DNA of 64,000 bases from DASXMT01 sp963803065 (GCA_963803065.1 CAWDKW010000012.1:73200-137199), one strand, 5' to 3'. Positions 41,924-50,368 are shown, counted from the first letter of the stretch. A program made the numbers and translations. Notes: a model not told the origin generated them from the sequence alone.

Positions 41924-42697
41924 CTAGCTGGCGGCGTGGGCGAACAGGGACCACAGCACCAGGTAGTAGCACGCCGTGGCCACCACCACCATGGTGTGCC
42001 ACACCTCGTGGTAGCCGAAGACATCCGGGTACGGATCGGGGCGGCGGACGACCAGAACGAGCGCCCCGACCGTGTAGAGCGCCCCTTGGACGAAGAGGAG
42101 CGCGAGCTGCTCGGCGTCCAGTCGGTGCACGATCGCCGGAAGGATGGCCATGGCCAACCAACCCAACAGGATGTAGAGGGTTCCGCCCAGCACCCGGGTC
42201 CGTTCGAGGTTCACCAGCTTGATGGTGACGCCCACCGCGGCGCCGATCCAGGCCACGGCCACGAGCACCTTCCCGTTGGTCCCGGGCGCCACCAGCAGGC
42301 ACATGGGGGTGAAGGCGCCGGCGATGAAGAGGTAGATCACGGCGTGGTCCATCCGGCGCATCCAGTAACGAGCGCCGGGGCGCAGGCGAAGGAGGTGGTA
42401 GGCCGCACTGACCCCGTAAAGGGCGATCAGTGAGACGGCATAGAGCACGATGTCGCCCTGCTCCCCCGATCGCACCACCAACACCACGCCGGCCGGGACG
42501 GCGATGACGAAGGCGGCGAGGTGGAGCCATCCTCGGAGGCTGGGTGACGTGTCGACGCCGCTGAGCCGGAGGGGCGGTGCCACCCGTTTCGGCCGGGATA
42601 CCGCGTGGCCGAGAACAGCCGACGCTCGCCAGCCGGGCAGCGGCGAGGTCACGGACGCTTCAGCCCATCGGGAGTGAGGATCGTGCCGATGCCCCAA
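41924..42697 (-). CDS. Hemolysin III family (PAQR-like) membrane protein
   Basis: A 257-residue protein with seven predicted helices. SAAYHLLRLRPGARYWMRRMDHAVIYLFIAGAFTPM carries the His and Asp of the PAQR/Hly-III metal site, and the final FGYHEVWHTMVVVATACYY supplies the HxxxH pair. Role in the family is poorly known (membrane homeostasis or cytolysin-like). The first about 55 residues are not family-like, so the start may lie further in (for example a GTG near 42652). It converges on the isomerase-like gene. Confidence 0.85.
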   Translation of the reverse strand: MGHRHDPHSRWAEASVTSPLPGWRASAVLGHAVSRPKRVAPPLRLSGVDTSPSLRGWLHLAAFVIAVPAGVVLVVRSGEQGDIVLYAVSLIALYGVSAAYHLLRLRPGARYWMRRMDHAVIYLFIAGAFTPMCLLVAPGTNGKVLVAVAWIGAAVGVTIKLVNLERTRVLGGTLYILLGWLAMAILPAIVHRLDAEQLALLFVQGALYTVGALVLVVRRPDPYPDVFGYHEVWHTMVVVATACYYLVLWSLFAHAAS

Positions 42698-42760
42698 GGG
42701 TAGAGGGTCGCAGCTTCTGAGATGAGGACCGAGTGGAAGGCCCGAACGACCGGGAACCGC

Positions 42761-43018
42761 TCAGGAGCCTGATGGCCCGCTTCGCCACGCGTCGGCACCA
42801 GCCGATGCGGCGGTGCGGAGCTGCTGGAGCTTCAGTCTCGCCGTCTGGCTCGGAGGCGTCTCCTGCTGGCGAGCCCACTCGCGGGCGGCGGCGATCAGCG
42901 CCGCCCCCCCGAGGGCCATGCCGACGGCGATGAGGAGCGAACCGAAGAGGGCGAGGACGGCACCGGTGCCGATAAGGGTGGTGTTGACTCGAACTCCCTG
43001 CGTGTCATCAGACGCCAC
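42761..43018 (-). CDS. Small single-span membrane protein
   Basis: An 85-residue protein: VNTTLIGTGAVLALFGSLLIAVGMALGGAALIAAAREW is one or two tight membrane segments, followed by a soluble ARQQETPPSQTARLKLQQLRTAASAG helix. GTG at 43018 is preferred over an upstream ATG because the extension is low-complexity. Function unknown. Confidence 0.55.
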   Translation of the reverse strand: MASDDTQGVRVNTTLIGTGAVLALFGSLLIAVGMALGGAALIAAAREWARQQETPPSQTARLKLQQLRTAASAGADAWRSGPSGS

Positions 43019-43252
43019 CGGACACCTCTTCCGTGTTCGTACCACTGCCCTCGCATTTCCCACTGCCCTCGTTACGTCGCAGCCACCAAGGAGCATATCG
43101 CCACCGAAAATGGCCGCGCTGCGGGTCCGACCGAATGGAACTGGTGGGCATCCGGAGGCAGCTCTGGCCGAAGGCCGCCGGAGTGTCCCCACCCTGGGCA
43201 CGTCCCGATGGAATGCTGTCCGGATGGACGTCCGGTCGTCGTACCGACCTGT

Positions 43253-43928
43253 ATGAGCCCGGTCCCGGGTTTTGGCCGCGTGGAGCAGTTGGCTCAGGCG
43301 GTCGCCGAGCGCGTCGTGAGCATCGTGATGGATGCCATCGACCTCGACGCGCTCCTAGAGCGGATCGATATCGATGCCGTGGTCTCCAGGGTGGACGTGG
43401 ACGGCGCGGTCGACCGGGTGGACGTGGACAAGATCATCGACCGGGTGGACGTGGACAAGATCATCGACCGGGTGGACGTGGACAAGATCATCGACCGGGT
43501 GGACGTGGACAAGATCATCGACCGGGTGGACGTGGACAAGATCATCGACCGGGTCGGACGTGGACAAGATCATCGACCGGGTGGACGTGGACAAGATCAT
43601 CGACCGGGTGGACGTGGACAAGATCATCGACCGGGTGGACGTGGACAAGATCATCGACCGGGTGGATGTCGAGAAGGTCATCGGCCGGGTGGACGTCGAC
43701 TCGCTGATGGAGAGGACCGAGCTGGGCACCATCATCGCCCGCTCCACCACCGGCGTGGCCTCCCAGGTCCTCGATGTCGTCCGGGCCCAGGGGGTCGGAC
43801 TGGACGACTTCTTCGCCCGCTGGGCGAACCGGATCCTCCGTCGGTCACCGGCCGACCTCCCGCTCGGACCGCCGACCCTCGTCGAGACGGCGCCGGGACC
43901 GGCCGACGTGCCGTCAGAGGCGGCGTGA
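43253..43928 (+). pseudogene. VDVDKIIDR-repeat protein with an apparent frameshift
   Basis: One reading frame runs from the ATG at 43253 through IDLDALLER, IDIDAVVSR, VDVDGAVDR and five perfect VDVDKIIDR units. Then one unit has GGGTCGGAC where the others have GGGTGGAC, an extra C at about 43555. The next frame continues with four more units, then VDVEKVIGR and VDVDSLMER and a C-terminal domain (GTIIARSTTGVASQVLDVVRAQGVGLDDFFARWANRILRR). In total 14 nine-residue units. Similar repeat proteins precede RDD genes in actinobacteria. The frameshift is either real or an assembly or sequencing slip in the repeats. The stop overlaps the RDD start (TGATG). Confidence 0.7.
43426..43673 (+). repeat. 27-bp tandem repeat array coding VDVDKIIDR units
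   Basis: Nine near-identical 27-bp units (GACGTGGACAAGATCATCGA is part of each) run head to tail from about 43426. One unit holds a single extra C (43555) that breaks the frame. Flanking units are diverged at DNA level. The array is prone to slippage. Confidence 0.85.
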
Positions 43929-44446
43929 TGGCCACCGCCGTGGCCGAGCCGGTCGAGGGTCGCCAGGGCCACTACGCCGGCCTCATCAGCAGGCTGCTCG
44001 CCTTCGGGGCCGACGTCGGTGCCTCGTGGGGCCTGTTCACCTTGGGTGCTGCGGCCCTGGCCTTCACCATCCAGCTGGCCTCGGGCAGGAAGTTCTCGCT
44101 CACCAATCACCAGCTCGTCTCGCTGATCGTCGCCGTGATCTGGGAGTTCCTCTACTTCGCCTACCAGTGGAGCCTCAGCGGGAAGACCATCGGGATGGCC
44201 GTGTTCGGCATCCGGGTGGTCGCGGCCGATGGGTCGCCCGTCAAGGCCCGCCAGGCAGTCATCCGGACCCTGACCCTGCCGCTCAGCATCATTGTTCTCG
44301 GCCTTGGGTTCCTGGGCATCCTGACCAACCGACGACGGTACGCCTGGCACGATCGGTTCGCCAAGACGGCGGTGGTGTACTCCTGGGACGCCCGGGCGGC
44401 CCGCCTGCGCTGGCTGGCCCGCAAGGATCCGGCCACTCCAACTTGA
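43928..44446 (+). CDS. RDD-family membrane protein
   Basis: A 172-residue protein with three predicted membrane helices. The RDD signature residues are in LISRLLAFGADVGASW (Arg, Asp), and SLSGKTIGMAVFGIRVVAADGSPV and NRRRYAWHDRFAKTAVVY match the family. Function is unsettled (a transport or envelope role). It is translationally coupled to the repeat protein before it, which suggests the repeats and the RDD protein act together at the membrane. Confidence 0.87.
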   Translation: MATAVAEPVEGRQGHYAGLISRLLAFGADVGASWGLFTLGAAALAFTIQLASGRKFSLTNHQLVSLIVAVIWEFLYFAYQWSLSGKTIGMAVFGIRVVAADGSPVKARQAVIRTLTLPLSIIVLGLGFLGILTNRRRYAWHDRFAKTAVVYSWDARAARLRWLARKDPATPT

Positions 44447-44545
44447 GCGGTCCTTCGCGGACGGATTCGGCGGTCAGGTTCAACGTGTTCGGTGTCCACG
44501 GCTCACATGGGACGGGTATGTGGAGCCTTGTGAGTATCGTCATCG

Positions 44546-44629
44546 GTGGACCGTGACTGGCGCTTGGATGGCTGACCATCGGGGAGCGGTCCCGTCATCG
44601 TGACGTAAGCCGTGCGCCTGGGTGGTCCG
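44546..44629 (+). promoter_or_regulatory. ZTP (pfl) riboswitch controlling glyA
   Basis: The order and wording of the conserved segments match the pfl/ZTP RNA: CCGTGACTGGCGC, then CCATCGGGGAGCGG, then after a variable stretch CCGTGCGCCTGGGT. The outer stem is formed by GGACC and GGTCC. The element ends about 20 bases before the GTG of glyA and its GGAGGA site. ZTP signals a lack of 10-formyl-tetrahydrofolate and switches on one-carbon genes, so glyA induction is expected. Confidence 0.9.
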
Positions 44630-44651
44630 TTTGCTGGTGAGGAGGATCCCT

Positions 44652-46112
44652 GTGCCCGAGCCCTTGTCGACCGTCAACATCACCAACCAGGCGTCGAAGG
44701 CGTGGAGCGCGGCGCTGGATGTCATCGCCGGTTCGGAGCCTTCCGTCGCCGCCGCCATTCGTTCCGAGCTCGCCGACCAGCGGGCGTCGCTGAAGCTGAT
44801 CGCGAGCGAGAACTATGCCTCCCCGGCGGTCTTGCTGGCCATGGGGAACTGGCTGAGCGACAAGTACGCCGAGGGGACGATCGGTCGCCGCATGTACGCG
44901 GGCTGCGCCAACGTCGACGCTGTGGAACAGCTGGCTGCTGACCACGCTCGGGAGTTGTTCGGTGCCGAGCATGCCTATGTGCAGCCCCATTCGGGGATCG
45001 ATGCCAACCTGGTCGCCTTCTGGGCAGTCCTGGCCCACCGCATCGAGGCACCCACCCTGGTCGGCGCCGGGGCAGCCTCAGTCGACGACCTGAGCGACGA
45101 CGAGTGGGCGTCACTTCGACATCGCTTGGGCAATCAGCGGATGATCGGTATGTCCCTCGACGCTGGTGGCCATCTGACCCACGGCTTCCGCCGCAACATC
45201 TCCGGGAAGATGTTCGACCAGCGGAGCTATGGCACCGACCCCGTCACCGGCCTGCTCGACTACGCCTCGGTCCGAGCCCTGGCCCGTGAGTTCCGGCCCC
45301 TGCTCATCGTCGCCGGCTACTCGGCCTACCCCCGTCTGGTGAATTTCGCCGTCATGCGGGAGATCGCCGATGAGGTCGGTGCCACCCTCATGGTCGATAT
45401 GGCCCACTTTGCCGGGCTGGTCGCCGGGGGCGTCCTCACCGGCGATTTCGATCCTGTACCCCACGCCGACATCATCACCTCCACCACCCACAAGTCTCTG
45501 CGCGGACCGCGCGGTGGGCTGGTTCTCTGTGCCGCCGCCCTGGCCGAGCAGGTCGATCGAGGTTGCCCGATGGTGCTCGGAGGACCGCTCCCCCACGTGA
45601 TGGCGGCCAAAGCAGTGGCTCTGGCCGAGGCCCGGCGCCCCACGTTTGCCGGCTATGCCCAACGGATCGTCACCAACGCGGCGAGCCTGGCCGACGGCCT
45701 GCTTCGCCGCGGGGCCATCCTCGTCACCGGTGGAACCGACAACCACCTGGTGCTGGTCGATTCCAGCCCCTTCGGCCTCACCGGCCGTCAAGCAGAGTCT
45801 GCCCTGCTCGACGCGGGGATCGTCACCAACCGCAACAGCATCCCAGCCGACCCCAATGGATCCTGGTACACCACCGGCCTTCGCCTTGGCACCCCGGCAC
45901 TCACCACCCTCGGCATGGGCCCGGAGGAGATGGACGAGATCGCCGACATGATCGTCGCCATTCTGGGTGCTACCACGCCCGAGGGCACGACGACCGGACG
46001 CACCTCGCGCGCGCGTTATGCCCTCGATCCAGGGGTGGCCAGCGCCGTGAGACGACGAGCCGGCGAGCTCCTCGACACCTACCCGCTCTATCCGGAAGTG
46101 AACCTCGGCTAG
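44652..46112 (+). CDS. glyA: Serine hydroxymethyltransferase
   Basis: A 486-residue PLP enzyme. LIASENYASPAVLLAMGNWLSDKYAEGTIGRRMYAGCANVD is the SHMT N-terminal signature and TSTTHKSLRGPRGG contains the PLP-binding lysine. It is longer than the usual 420 residues, with an insert around ASVDDLSDDEWASLRHRLGNQRMIGMSLDAGGHLTHGFRRNISGKMF, as in the longer GlyA subtype of some actinobacteria. It makes glycine and methylene-tetrahydrofolate from serine. GTG at 44652 follows GAGGAGGATCC; the ZTP riboswitch upstream controls it. Confidence 0.95.
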   Translation: MPEPLSTVNITNQASKAWSAALDVIAGSEPSVAAAIRSELADQRASLKLIASENYASPAVLLAMGNWLSDKYAEGTIGRRMYAGCANVDAVEQLAADHARELFGAEHAYVQPHSGIDANLVAFWAVLAHRIEAPTLVGAGAASVDDLSDDEWASLRHRLGNQRMIGMSLDAGGHLTHGFRRNISGKMFDQRSYGTDPVTGLLDYASVRALAREFRPLLIVAGYSAYPRLVNFAVMREIADEVGATLMVDMAHFAGLVAGGVLTGDFDPVPHADIITSTTHKSLRGPRGGLVLCAAALAEQVDRGCPMVLGGPLPHVMAAKAVALAEARRPTFAGYAQRIVTNAASLADGLLRRGAILVTGGTDNHLVLVDSSPFGLTGRQAESALLDAGIVTNRNSIPADPNGSWYTTGLRLGTPALTTLGMGPEEMDEIADMIVAILGATTPEGTTTGRTSRARYALDPGVASAVRRRAGELLDTYPLYPEVNLG

Positions 46113-46260
46113 GTGCCTCGGCCCCAGACCGCGGGAGGAGTTCTCCCCCGGAGTTGCCCAAGCACCGAAGCGGGACCGGAAAAGCAAAGGCGACACCCGC
46201 GGACGGCCGTTGACCTGTATTTCGCAATTGACCAGGCTGCGAACAAACCATTCGCCGTCG

Positions 46261-47040
46261 TCACTGGCAGGCCTCCAGGATTACCGGGTTCTTCTCGCCT
46301 ACCAGCACGAGGTTGATCGCTTGGCGCATCTGGTCAGGCTGGGCATGCACACCGACGCCATATGGCTGATCGAGCATTGCCAAGACTCCGACGACAACGG
46401 TCATGAGCACGGTCACCGTGGCAAGCGCGGAGATCCGGCCGGCTGGGCGCGTAGCGTAGTGACCGACGAGCAGAAGGAACACGAGAAAGGCACCGACGTA
46501 GATCATCACCCACAAAACGGTTGGGATCCGCGGCACGGTGAAGAACAGCAGTCGTTGCCGGGATGCGCTGGCGTCGCTGACGAGCGAGGCGGCGCGCCCA
46601 TAGGCCGATCCCTGTGCCGGATTGCTGGCCGGAAGGGTGCGAAGGTCTTCACGAACCTGGTCACCGAACTGGAGCGTGCGCGGCGCCTCGAGCGGGCTCC
46701 CTCGCTCCATCGACGGCCACTCGTCCTGGACGATCGAACGCATGTAGCAAACAAGGTCGTGCCGAACGTGATCGCTCGTCTGGGGCGGGTAGGCGCCCAC
46801 TGTGTCGTAGAGGGAGACAAGCGAACTCGCCTCCTGCTGAGACACGCTCTGGACATCGTTGTAATGGCCGACGGCGAAGACCACCAACAGACCCAACAAC
46901 AGGCCATACGACGCCCCGACAAAGGTCAATGCAGATTGGTATTCCGGCGCATCGTCGGGCGTTCGTCCCCTGTGCAACACCACCGCCAGCGCGGTGCCAG
47001 CGCCGATCACCCCCCAGAGGATCAGCACATGGACGATCAC
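46261..47040 (-). CDS. DUF4239-family membrane protein
   Basis: A 259-residue protein. An N-terminal helix (MIVHVLILWGVIGAGTALAVVLH) and SYGLLLGLLVVFAVGHYNDVQ, then a soluble domain with QQEASSLVSLYDTVGAYP, and two C-terminal helices (VLWVMIYVGAFLVFLLLVGHYA and ATVTVLMTVVVGVLAML) with a DQPYG ending. This arrangement is typical of DUF4239 (bestrophin-like) proteins of unknown function, possibly channels. It is divergent from the small protein gene at 47223. Confidence 0.78.
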   Translation of the reverse strand: MIVHVLILWGVIGAGTALAVVLHRGRTPDDAPEYQSALTFVGASYGLLLGLLVVFAVGHYNDVQSVSQQEASSLVSLYDTVGAYPPQTSDHVRHDLVCYMRSIVQDEWPSMERGSPLEAPRTLQFGDQVREDLRTLPASNPAQGSAYGRAASLVSDASASRQRLLFFTVPRIPTVLWVMIYVGAFLVFLLLVGHYATRPAGRISALATVTVLMTVVVGVLAMLDQPYGVGVHAQPDQMRQAINLVLVGEKNPVILEACQ

Positions 47041-47222
47041 AGATGAACCTGATGCCGCACGGCGTTCACCCTATCTGCAGTGTGTTCGCCACCGGCAGAT
47101 GCTCTAGGAGACTGTGCCCTCGACCACGGCCCCCACAGACTTGCGCCGGCTGGCTCCATGGGTGGGCACGCTCGACGTTCTACCGACGACTTTGCTTGCG
47201 CTCAATGACACCCTGTCGGCAC

Positions 47223-47399
47223 GTGAAGCAAAGTTCACAGCGCCTCGTCAGCGTTCTCGTTGCGGCCGCAGCCCTACTCGTGGGAACGGCCTTCGTCGGC
47301 GTATCAGTGATGCGGTCTGCCGGCGCGGTGGGCTTCGAGGTCGATCGGACCCTCGAACTCGGCTCGGCGGCGAGTACGCCTCTGGATACCGACAGCTGA
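47223..47399 (+). CDS. Short membrane or secreted peptide
   Basis: A 58-residue protein from GTG: QSSQRLVSVLVAAAALLVGTAFVGVSVM is one hydrophobic segment, followed by a short polar tail ending LDTDS. It could be a signal-anchored peptide. No family; coding status uncertain. Confidence 0.35.
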   Translation: MKQSSQRLVSVLVAAAALLVGTAFVGVSVMRSAGAVGFEVDRTLELGSAASTPLDTDS

Positions 47400-47494
47400 G
47401 TCGGGAATGCCAGCGCCCGCTTCAGGTTCACCTGTGGCGATGTTCCGAGAGTGTCGGGAGCTTCCGGAATCGCGGACCGGAACTGAAGGCGCCC

Positions 47495-48613
47495 TCAGCC
47501 GATGCAGCCGAGGACGCTGTTGGGTGGGGCGCAGTTGTTCGGGCTATTGCCCAACACCAAGCCGGGGATCAGGAGCACCGAGCCTGAGCTGTTGAAGATG
47601 CCCCCGCCGTCCGGTGTGCCGCCGGTGGCCACATTGCCGGTGACGGTGGTGGCGCGCAGCGTCGAGATGCCCCCGGTGTTGAAGAGCCCCCCACCCTGGG
47701 CAGACCCACCGGGAGCGTTGACCGTGTTGTTCCTCACCTGACTGGAAATGAGATTGAGCGTGGCAAGGGGGTAGTTTTCGAGGCCTCCGCCCGAGGTCGG
47801 AAATGTACTCGGTTGGCTTCGAGCGGCGGTATTGCCGTTGACCTGGGTCGAGCTGGCGGTGAGGGATCCTGTGTTGAAAATCCCACCACCTGCTACTCCG
47901 CCGGCCCCCGGCGTCCCGGTGATCGTGTTGTTGTCCACCTGGCTCGTGGACAGGGTGGCCAAGCCCTTGTTGTACAGGCCACCGCCGACGCGGGCGTTCG
48001 TGTTGTTGTTCAGATGGCTGACGCTCACCCGTAACGTGCCGGAGTTGGCGTTGAAGACGCCCCCGCCGAAGTCTGCGGTGTTGTTGACGACCTGGCTGTT
48101 GTTCAAGGTGAGCCCGGCGGTGTTGTAGATGCCGCCGCCGTCGTTCAGGCCGCCCGGATTACCCCCTGTGACGGTCAGGAGGTTGAGGGTGAGGTTGCCC
48201 GGAGCGTCCACCTCGAAGATGCGGAAGCTGGCCGTGCCCGGGGCCTGGCTCCGGGCGATGGTGGAGCCGCTGCCGGTGATGGTGATGGTGCTGGTGACAA
48301 CGGGCAGGCCGTTGGGATAATTGTTCTGCGTCGTGAGGGTGTAGGTGCAACCCCCGGCCAGATTGATGGTCCCGCCGCCACCGGCATTGGCGGCGTTGAT
48401 GGCGGCAACCAGGCCTGCGGGACCGTAGACGTCCCCGCAGGCGACATAGGTGGTGGTGGTGGTGGCGCCAGCCGGGGCGGAGAAGGCCACGGTGGCCGCC
48501 ATCGCGCCACCGGAGAGACCGGCCACGGCACCGACGACGGCCAACCGTCGCCCGAGGGCGGCCCCGTGACGAGCCTGCCCGATCCGGTTGCCCGGACTCC
48601 GTCGTCTCAGCAT
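47495..48613 (-). CDS. Secreted right-handed beta-helix repeat protein
   Basis: A 372-residue protein. A basic N-terminus and a hydrophobic segment (RRLAVVGAVAGLSGGAMAATVAFSAPAGA) form a signal peptide. The mature part starts with CGDVYGPAGLVAAINAANAGGGGTINLAGGCTYTL, the common opening of CSLREA-like/Pmp-like beta-helices, and continues with GGGIYN/GGGVFN/GGGLYN/GGGIFN/GGGLFN repeats and NNT ladders. It ends with CAPPNSVLGCIG, so a disulfide may close the helix. Such proteins are surface adhesins or polysaccharide-binding proteins. No anchor is seen. Confidence 0.82.
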   Translation of the reverse strand: MLRRRSPGNRIGQARHGAALGRRLAVVGAVAGLSGGAMAATVAFSAPAGATTTTTYVACGDVYGPAGLVAAINAANAGGGGTINLAGGCTYTLTTQNNYPNGLPVVTSTITITGSGSTIARSQAPGTASFRIFEVDAPGNLTLNLLTVTGGNPGGLNDGGGIYNTAGLTLNNSQVVNNTADFGGGVFNANSGTLRVSVSHLNNNTNARVGGGLYNKGLATLSTSQVDNNTITGTPGAGGVAGGGIFNTGSLTASSTQVNGNTAARSQPSTFPTSGGGLENYPLATLNLISSQVRNNTVNAPGGSAQGGGLFNTGGISTLRATTVTGNVATGGTPDGGGIFNSSGSVLLIPGLVLGNSPNNCAPPNSVLGCIG

Positions 48614-48798
48614 GGACGATCCTCCCCTATTTGTCGTATCCACATGGATCCCGCCGCCGCTTCGGGGAGAGTCGATGATGCGCCCCACCAGTGCCGGTCG
48701 CCCACTCGCAGGATACAGAGGTTCACTCTTCGCGTCCACCGCTGATCGGTCCGAGCCAGCCATAAGAGCGCGCGCCATTAGGCGACTGCCATCGAGTC

Positions 48799-49000
48799 CT
48801 ACCGCTTCGACCACTTGACCAGCTTGACGGTGATGATCAAGGAAACGGCTAGGGCGAACTGGGCGAGGCGGTGAGCGCTGAACCGGTCGGTATTCCTCCT
48901 CAGTTGACCGAAGTTGCTCAGCCAGGAGTTGGTGCGCTCGACCGGCCAACGACCGGTGGACCTTCGTGCCTGGTCAGCAGTGGTCCACCCCCGCGGCACA
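48799..49000 (-). pseudogene. C-terminal fragment of an IS5-like transposase
   Basis: The leftward frame reads RRSTGRWPVERTNSWLSNFGQLRRNTDRFSAHRLAQFALAVSLIITVKL, the conserved C-terminus of IS5/IS4-type DDE transposases (the Glu in WPVERTNSW is the last catalytic residue). Nothing of the N-terminal catalytic part or of terminal inverted repeats is visible, and the SEC-C gene begins at 49036. It is a relic of an insertion sequence. Confidence 0.75.
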
Positions 49001-49035
49001 CCCTGCGGTGACAATGGCCCCGAGGAGGTGGTCAT

Positions 49036-49566
49036 ATGGCCAAGATCAGACGGAACGGACCCTGCCCGTGCGGAAGCGGCTCCAAGGCCAAGCGCTGCTG
49101 TTACGGGAACGACGAGGCCATAGAGATCCACCACCTCCCTGCGGAGCTCTGCGAGGAGGTGATCCCGGACCTGAAGCGCCTTGACAGGGACGAGTTCCGG
49201 GCTCTCTTCGACCAGCTGCTCTATCTGCCGGAGATCGACACGTCACTCCAGCAGCGCCTGGGGATCCTCACACCCGACATGGACCGTGCCATCGGCGCGC
49301 TTCAGGACGACGACGTCGAGGTCTTCGAGGAGGTGCTTTACAAGGTGGTGGCGGACATCGACTCGCCGGATCGTCGTCTCGAGCTGGCTCAAGCAGTCCT
49401 CACATTGCGAGACGAGGGACACATCCCCTGCGACCTCGCCGCAGCCGCCGTTCTCGAACTCGACGGCAAGAAATCGACGTTGTTTCTCTCCTCGGTGGCC
49501 GAATCGCTGGCCGTCCTTGCCGGCGATCGGCGTACGCCCGCCGGGATCCTCGTAGCCACCCGATAG
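49036..49566 (+). CDS. SEC-C metal-binding motif protein
   Basis: A 176-residue protein. It begins AKIRRNGPCPCGSGSKAKRCCYGNDEAIEIHHLP, a SEC-C motif (CxCGSGxxxxxCC) that binds zinc, followed by a helical domain (RDEFRALFDQLLYLPEIDTSLQQRLG, then DVEVFEEVLYKVVADIDSPDRRLELAQAVLTLRDEG). SEC-C tails occur on SecA and many nucleic-acid-associated proteins. GAGGAGGTGGTC precedes the ATG. It is the last chromosomal gene before the integrated element. Confidence 0.75.
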   Translation: MAKIRRNGPCPCGSGSKAKRCCYGNDEAIEIHHLPAELCEEVIPDLKRLDRDEFRALFDQLLYLPEIDTSLQQRLGILTPDMDRAIGALQDDDVEVFEEVLYKVVADIDSPDRRLELAQAVLTLRDEGHIPCDLAAAAVLELDGKKSTLFLSSVAESLAVLAGDRRTPAGILVATR

Positions 49567-49795
49567 TCGGCAAAAGTACTGCGGTCTCGGCGCCGGGCTC
49601 GTCTACCTATCGGCGTGCGCTCTTAGCTTGCAATTTAGAGTGGCGCCGAGTGAGGTGGAGACCTTTCGAGGATATGCAGGTACGCCCAGGCGGTCTTGCC
49701 GTCGAGTCGGAGGCCATCGAGGCCGACACGTTCCTATGGGCATTCTTCGCGGTCGGTACGCCGGACCGTCGTGATCGGTGCGTTTCAACCGCACG

Positions 49796-49842
49796 TGGTC
49801 GGGCTGCCGGGATTTGAACCCGGGACCTCTTGACCCCCAGTC
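49796..49842 (-). tRNA. 3' fragment of tRNA-Pro(GGG), left attachment site attL
   Basis: Read on the minus strand this is the 3' half of a tRNA: anticodon loop CTGGGGG (GGG after U33) with stem TCAAG, variable AGGTC, T arm CCGGGTTCAAATCCCGG, acceptor CAGCCCG, then A and CCA. The 5' half is missing: the next bases do not pair with the anticodon stem. The first 22 bases on the plus strand recur at 63979-64000. This is the displaced 3' tRNA end left by integration. Confidence 0.85.
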
Positions 49843-49869
49843 TTCGCTTCTTATCCGAGCGGTTAAGTG

Positions 49870-49939
49870 GTGTCCGAGAAACGGCAGGTCAGGGGCTCAC
49901 CGGTCGCCGATTGCCGTAGCACCCGGACCTCTCGGACAC
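49870..49939 (-). terminator. Inverted repeat at the left end of the element
   Basis: GTGTCCGAGA (49870-49879) and TCTCGGACAC (49930-49939) are perfect 10-base arms with a 50-base loop. It lies downstream of the leftward HTH/zinc-finger pair and may end their transcript, or it may be a protein-binding site near attL. Confidence 0.4.
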
Positions 49940-49957
49940 CCGTCGGGGGCGTCGGAG

Positions 49958-49978
49958 GGCAGAAGTTCGGGCAGAAGT
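49958..49978 (+). promoter_or_regulatory. Left arm-type integrase site candidates
   Basis: Two direct copies of GGCAGAAGT at 49958-49966 and 49970-49978 (12-bp step) face the same way as three copies near the right end of the element. They are candidates for arm-type integrase binding. Confidence 0.5.
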
Positions 49979-49985
49979 TCTGCCG

Positions 49986-50129
49986 TCAGATCGCACACGA
50001 TTTCCGGTGATCGACAAGGTGCTCCCATTCGCCGTCGCCGAGATAAACAAGCGTGGCGCCGCAGTTGACGCACTTGGCTCGTATCGGCTTGTGCCTGGTT
50101 TCGGTTCCTTCTTCTGGCCACGCCGGCAT
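49986..50129 (-). CDS. Very small zinc-finger protein
   Basis: A 47-residue protein. The frame reads MPAWPEEGTETRHKPIRAKC then VNCGATLVYLGDGEWEHLVD, HRKSCAI: CxxC and a later H-x4-C, enough for one zinc ion. TGAGGAG, which includes the stop of the upstream HTH gene, precedes the ATG at the right distance, so it is translated together with that gene. Confidence 0.55.
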   Translation of the reverse strand: MPAWPEEGTETRHKPIRAKCVNCGATLVYLGDGEWEHLVDHRKSCAI

Positions 50130-50139
50130 CACCGACTCC

Positions 50140-50325
50140 TCACTTGACCCTCCCCGTCTCTGCGGCCCACTTCTCGATCGCCTCTCGCTCCCAGATCCGG
50201 CCGCCCGATAGCTCCGCCTCCGGCTGAGGAAAGGTCGGGTCCTCCCGAGCGAGCTGGTTCACCCACTGACGGGTGACGCCGAGCATCTCGGCTATCTCGG
50301 TGGCCCCGACCAGGTGGTTGCTCAT
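50140..50325 (-). CDS. Small helix-turn-helix regulator (AlpA/excisionase-like)
   Basis: A 61-residue protein: SNHLVGATEIAEMLGVTRQWVNQLAREDPTFPQPEAELSGGRIWEREAIEKWAAETGRVK, a MerR-type winged helix domain as in AlpA and excisionases. It could regulate excision or the neighbouring rightward gene. The ATG at 50325 is chosen as the start of the domain. Confidence 0.8.
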   Translation of the reverse strand: MSNHLVGATEIAEMLGVTRQWVNQLAREDPTFPQPEAELSGGRIWEREAIEKWAAETGRVK

Positions 50326-50339
50326 GCCCCATATCGTAC

Positions 50340-50368
50340 TTGACAATCGAAAGTGTGGGCATTACCGT
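50340..50368 (+). promoter_or_regulatory. Promoter for the rightward gene at 50415
   Basis: TTGACA (50340-50345) and TACCGT (50363-50368) with a 17-base spacer, 46 bases before the start codon. The small HTH gene diverges from it, so it could be autoregulated. Confidence 0.5.

Noticed and set aside
43426..43673. CRISPR array
   Set aside because: The 27-bp units are contiguous without spacers and encode a protein repeat; no cas genes are present.
43355..44350. Minus-strand frames across the 27-bp repeats
   Set aside because: They read HVHPVDDLV-like repeats that mirror the plus-strand VDVDKIIDR units, which have a plausible C-terminal domain and coupling to RDD.
49603..49794. A 63-residue minus-strand frame beside the tRNA fragment
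   Set aside because: Arg/Pro-rich with no ribosome site or family; it probably arises by chance.
49796..49880. A complete tRNA gene
   Set aside because: Only the 3' half is present; the neighbouring bases do not pair with the anticodon stem and no D arm is found.
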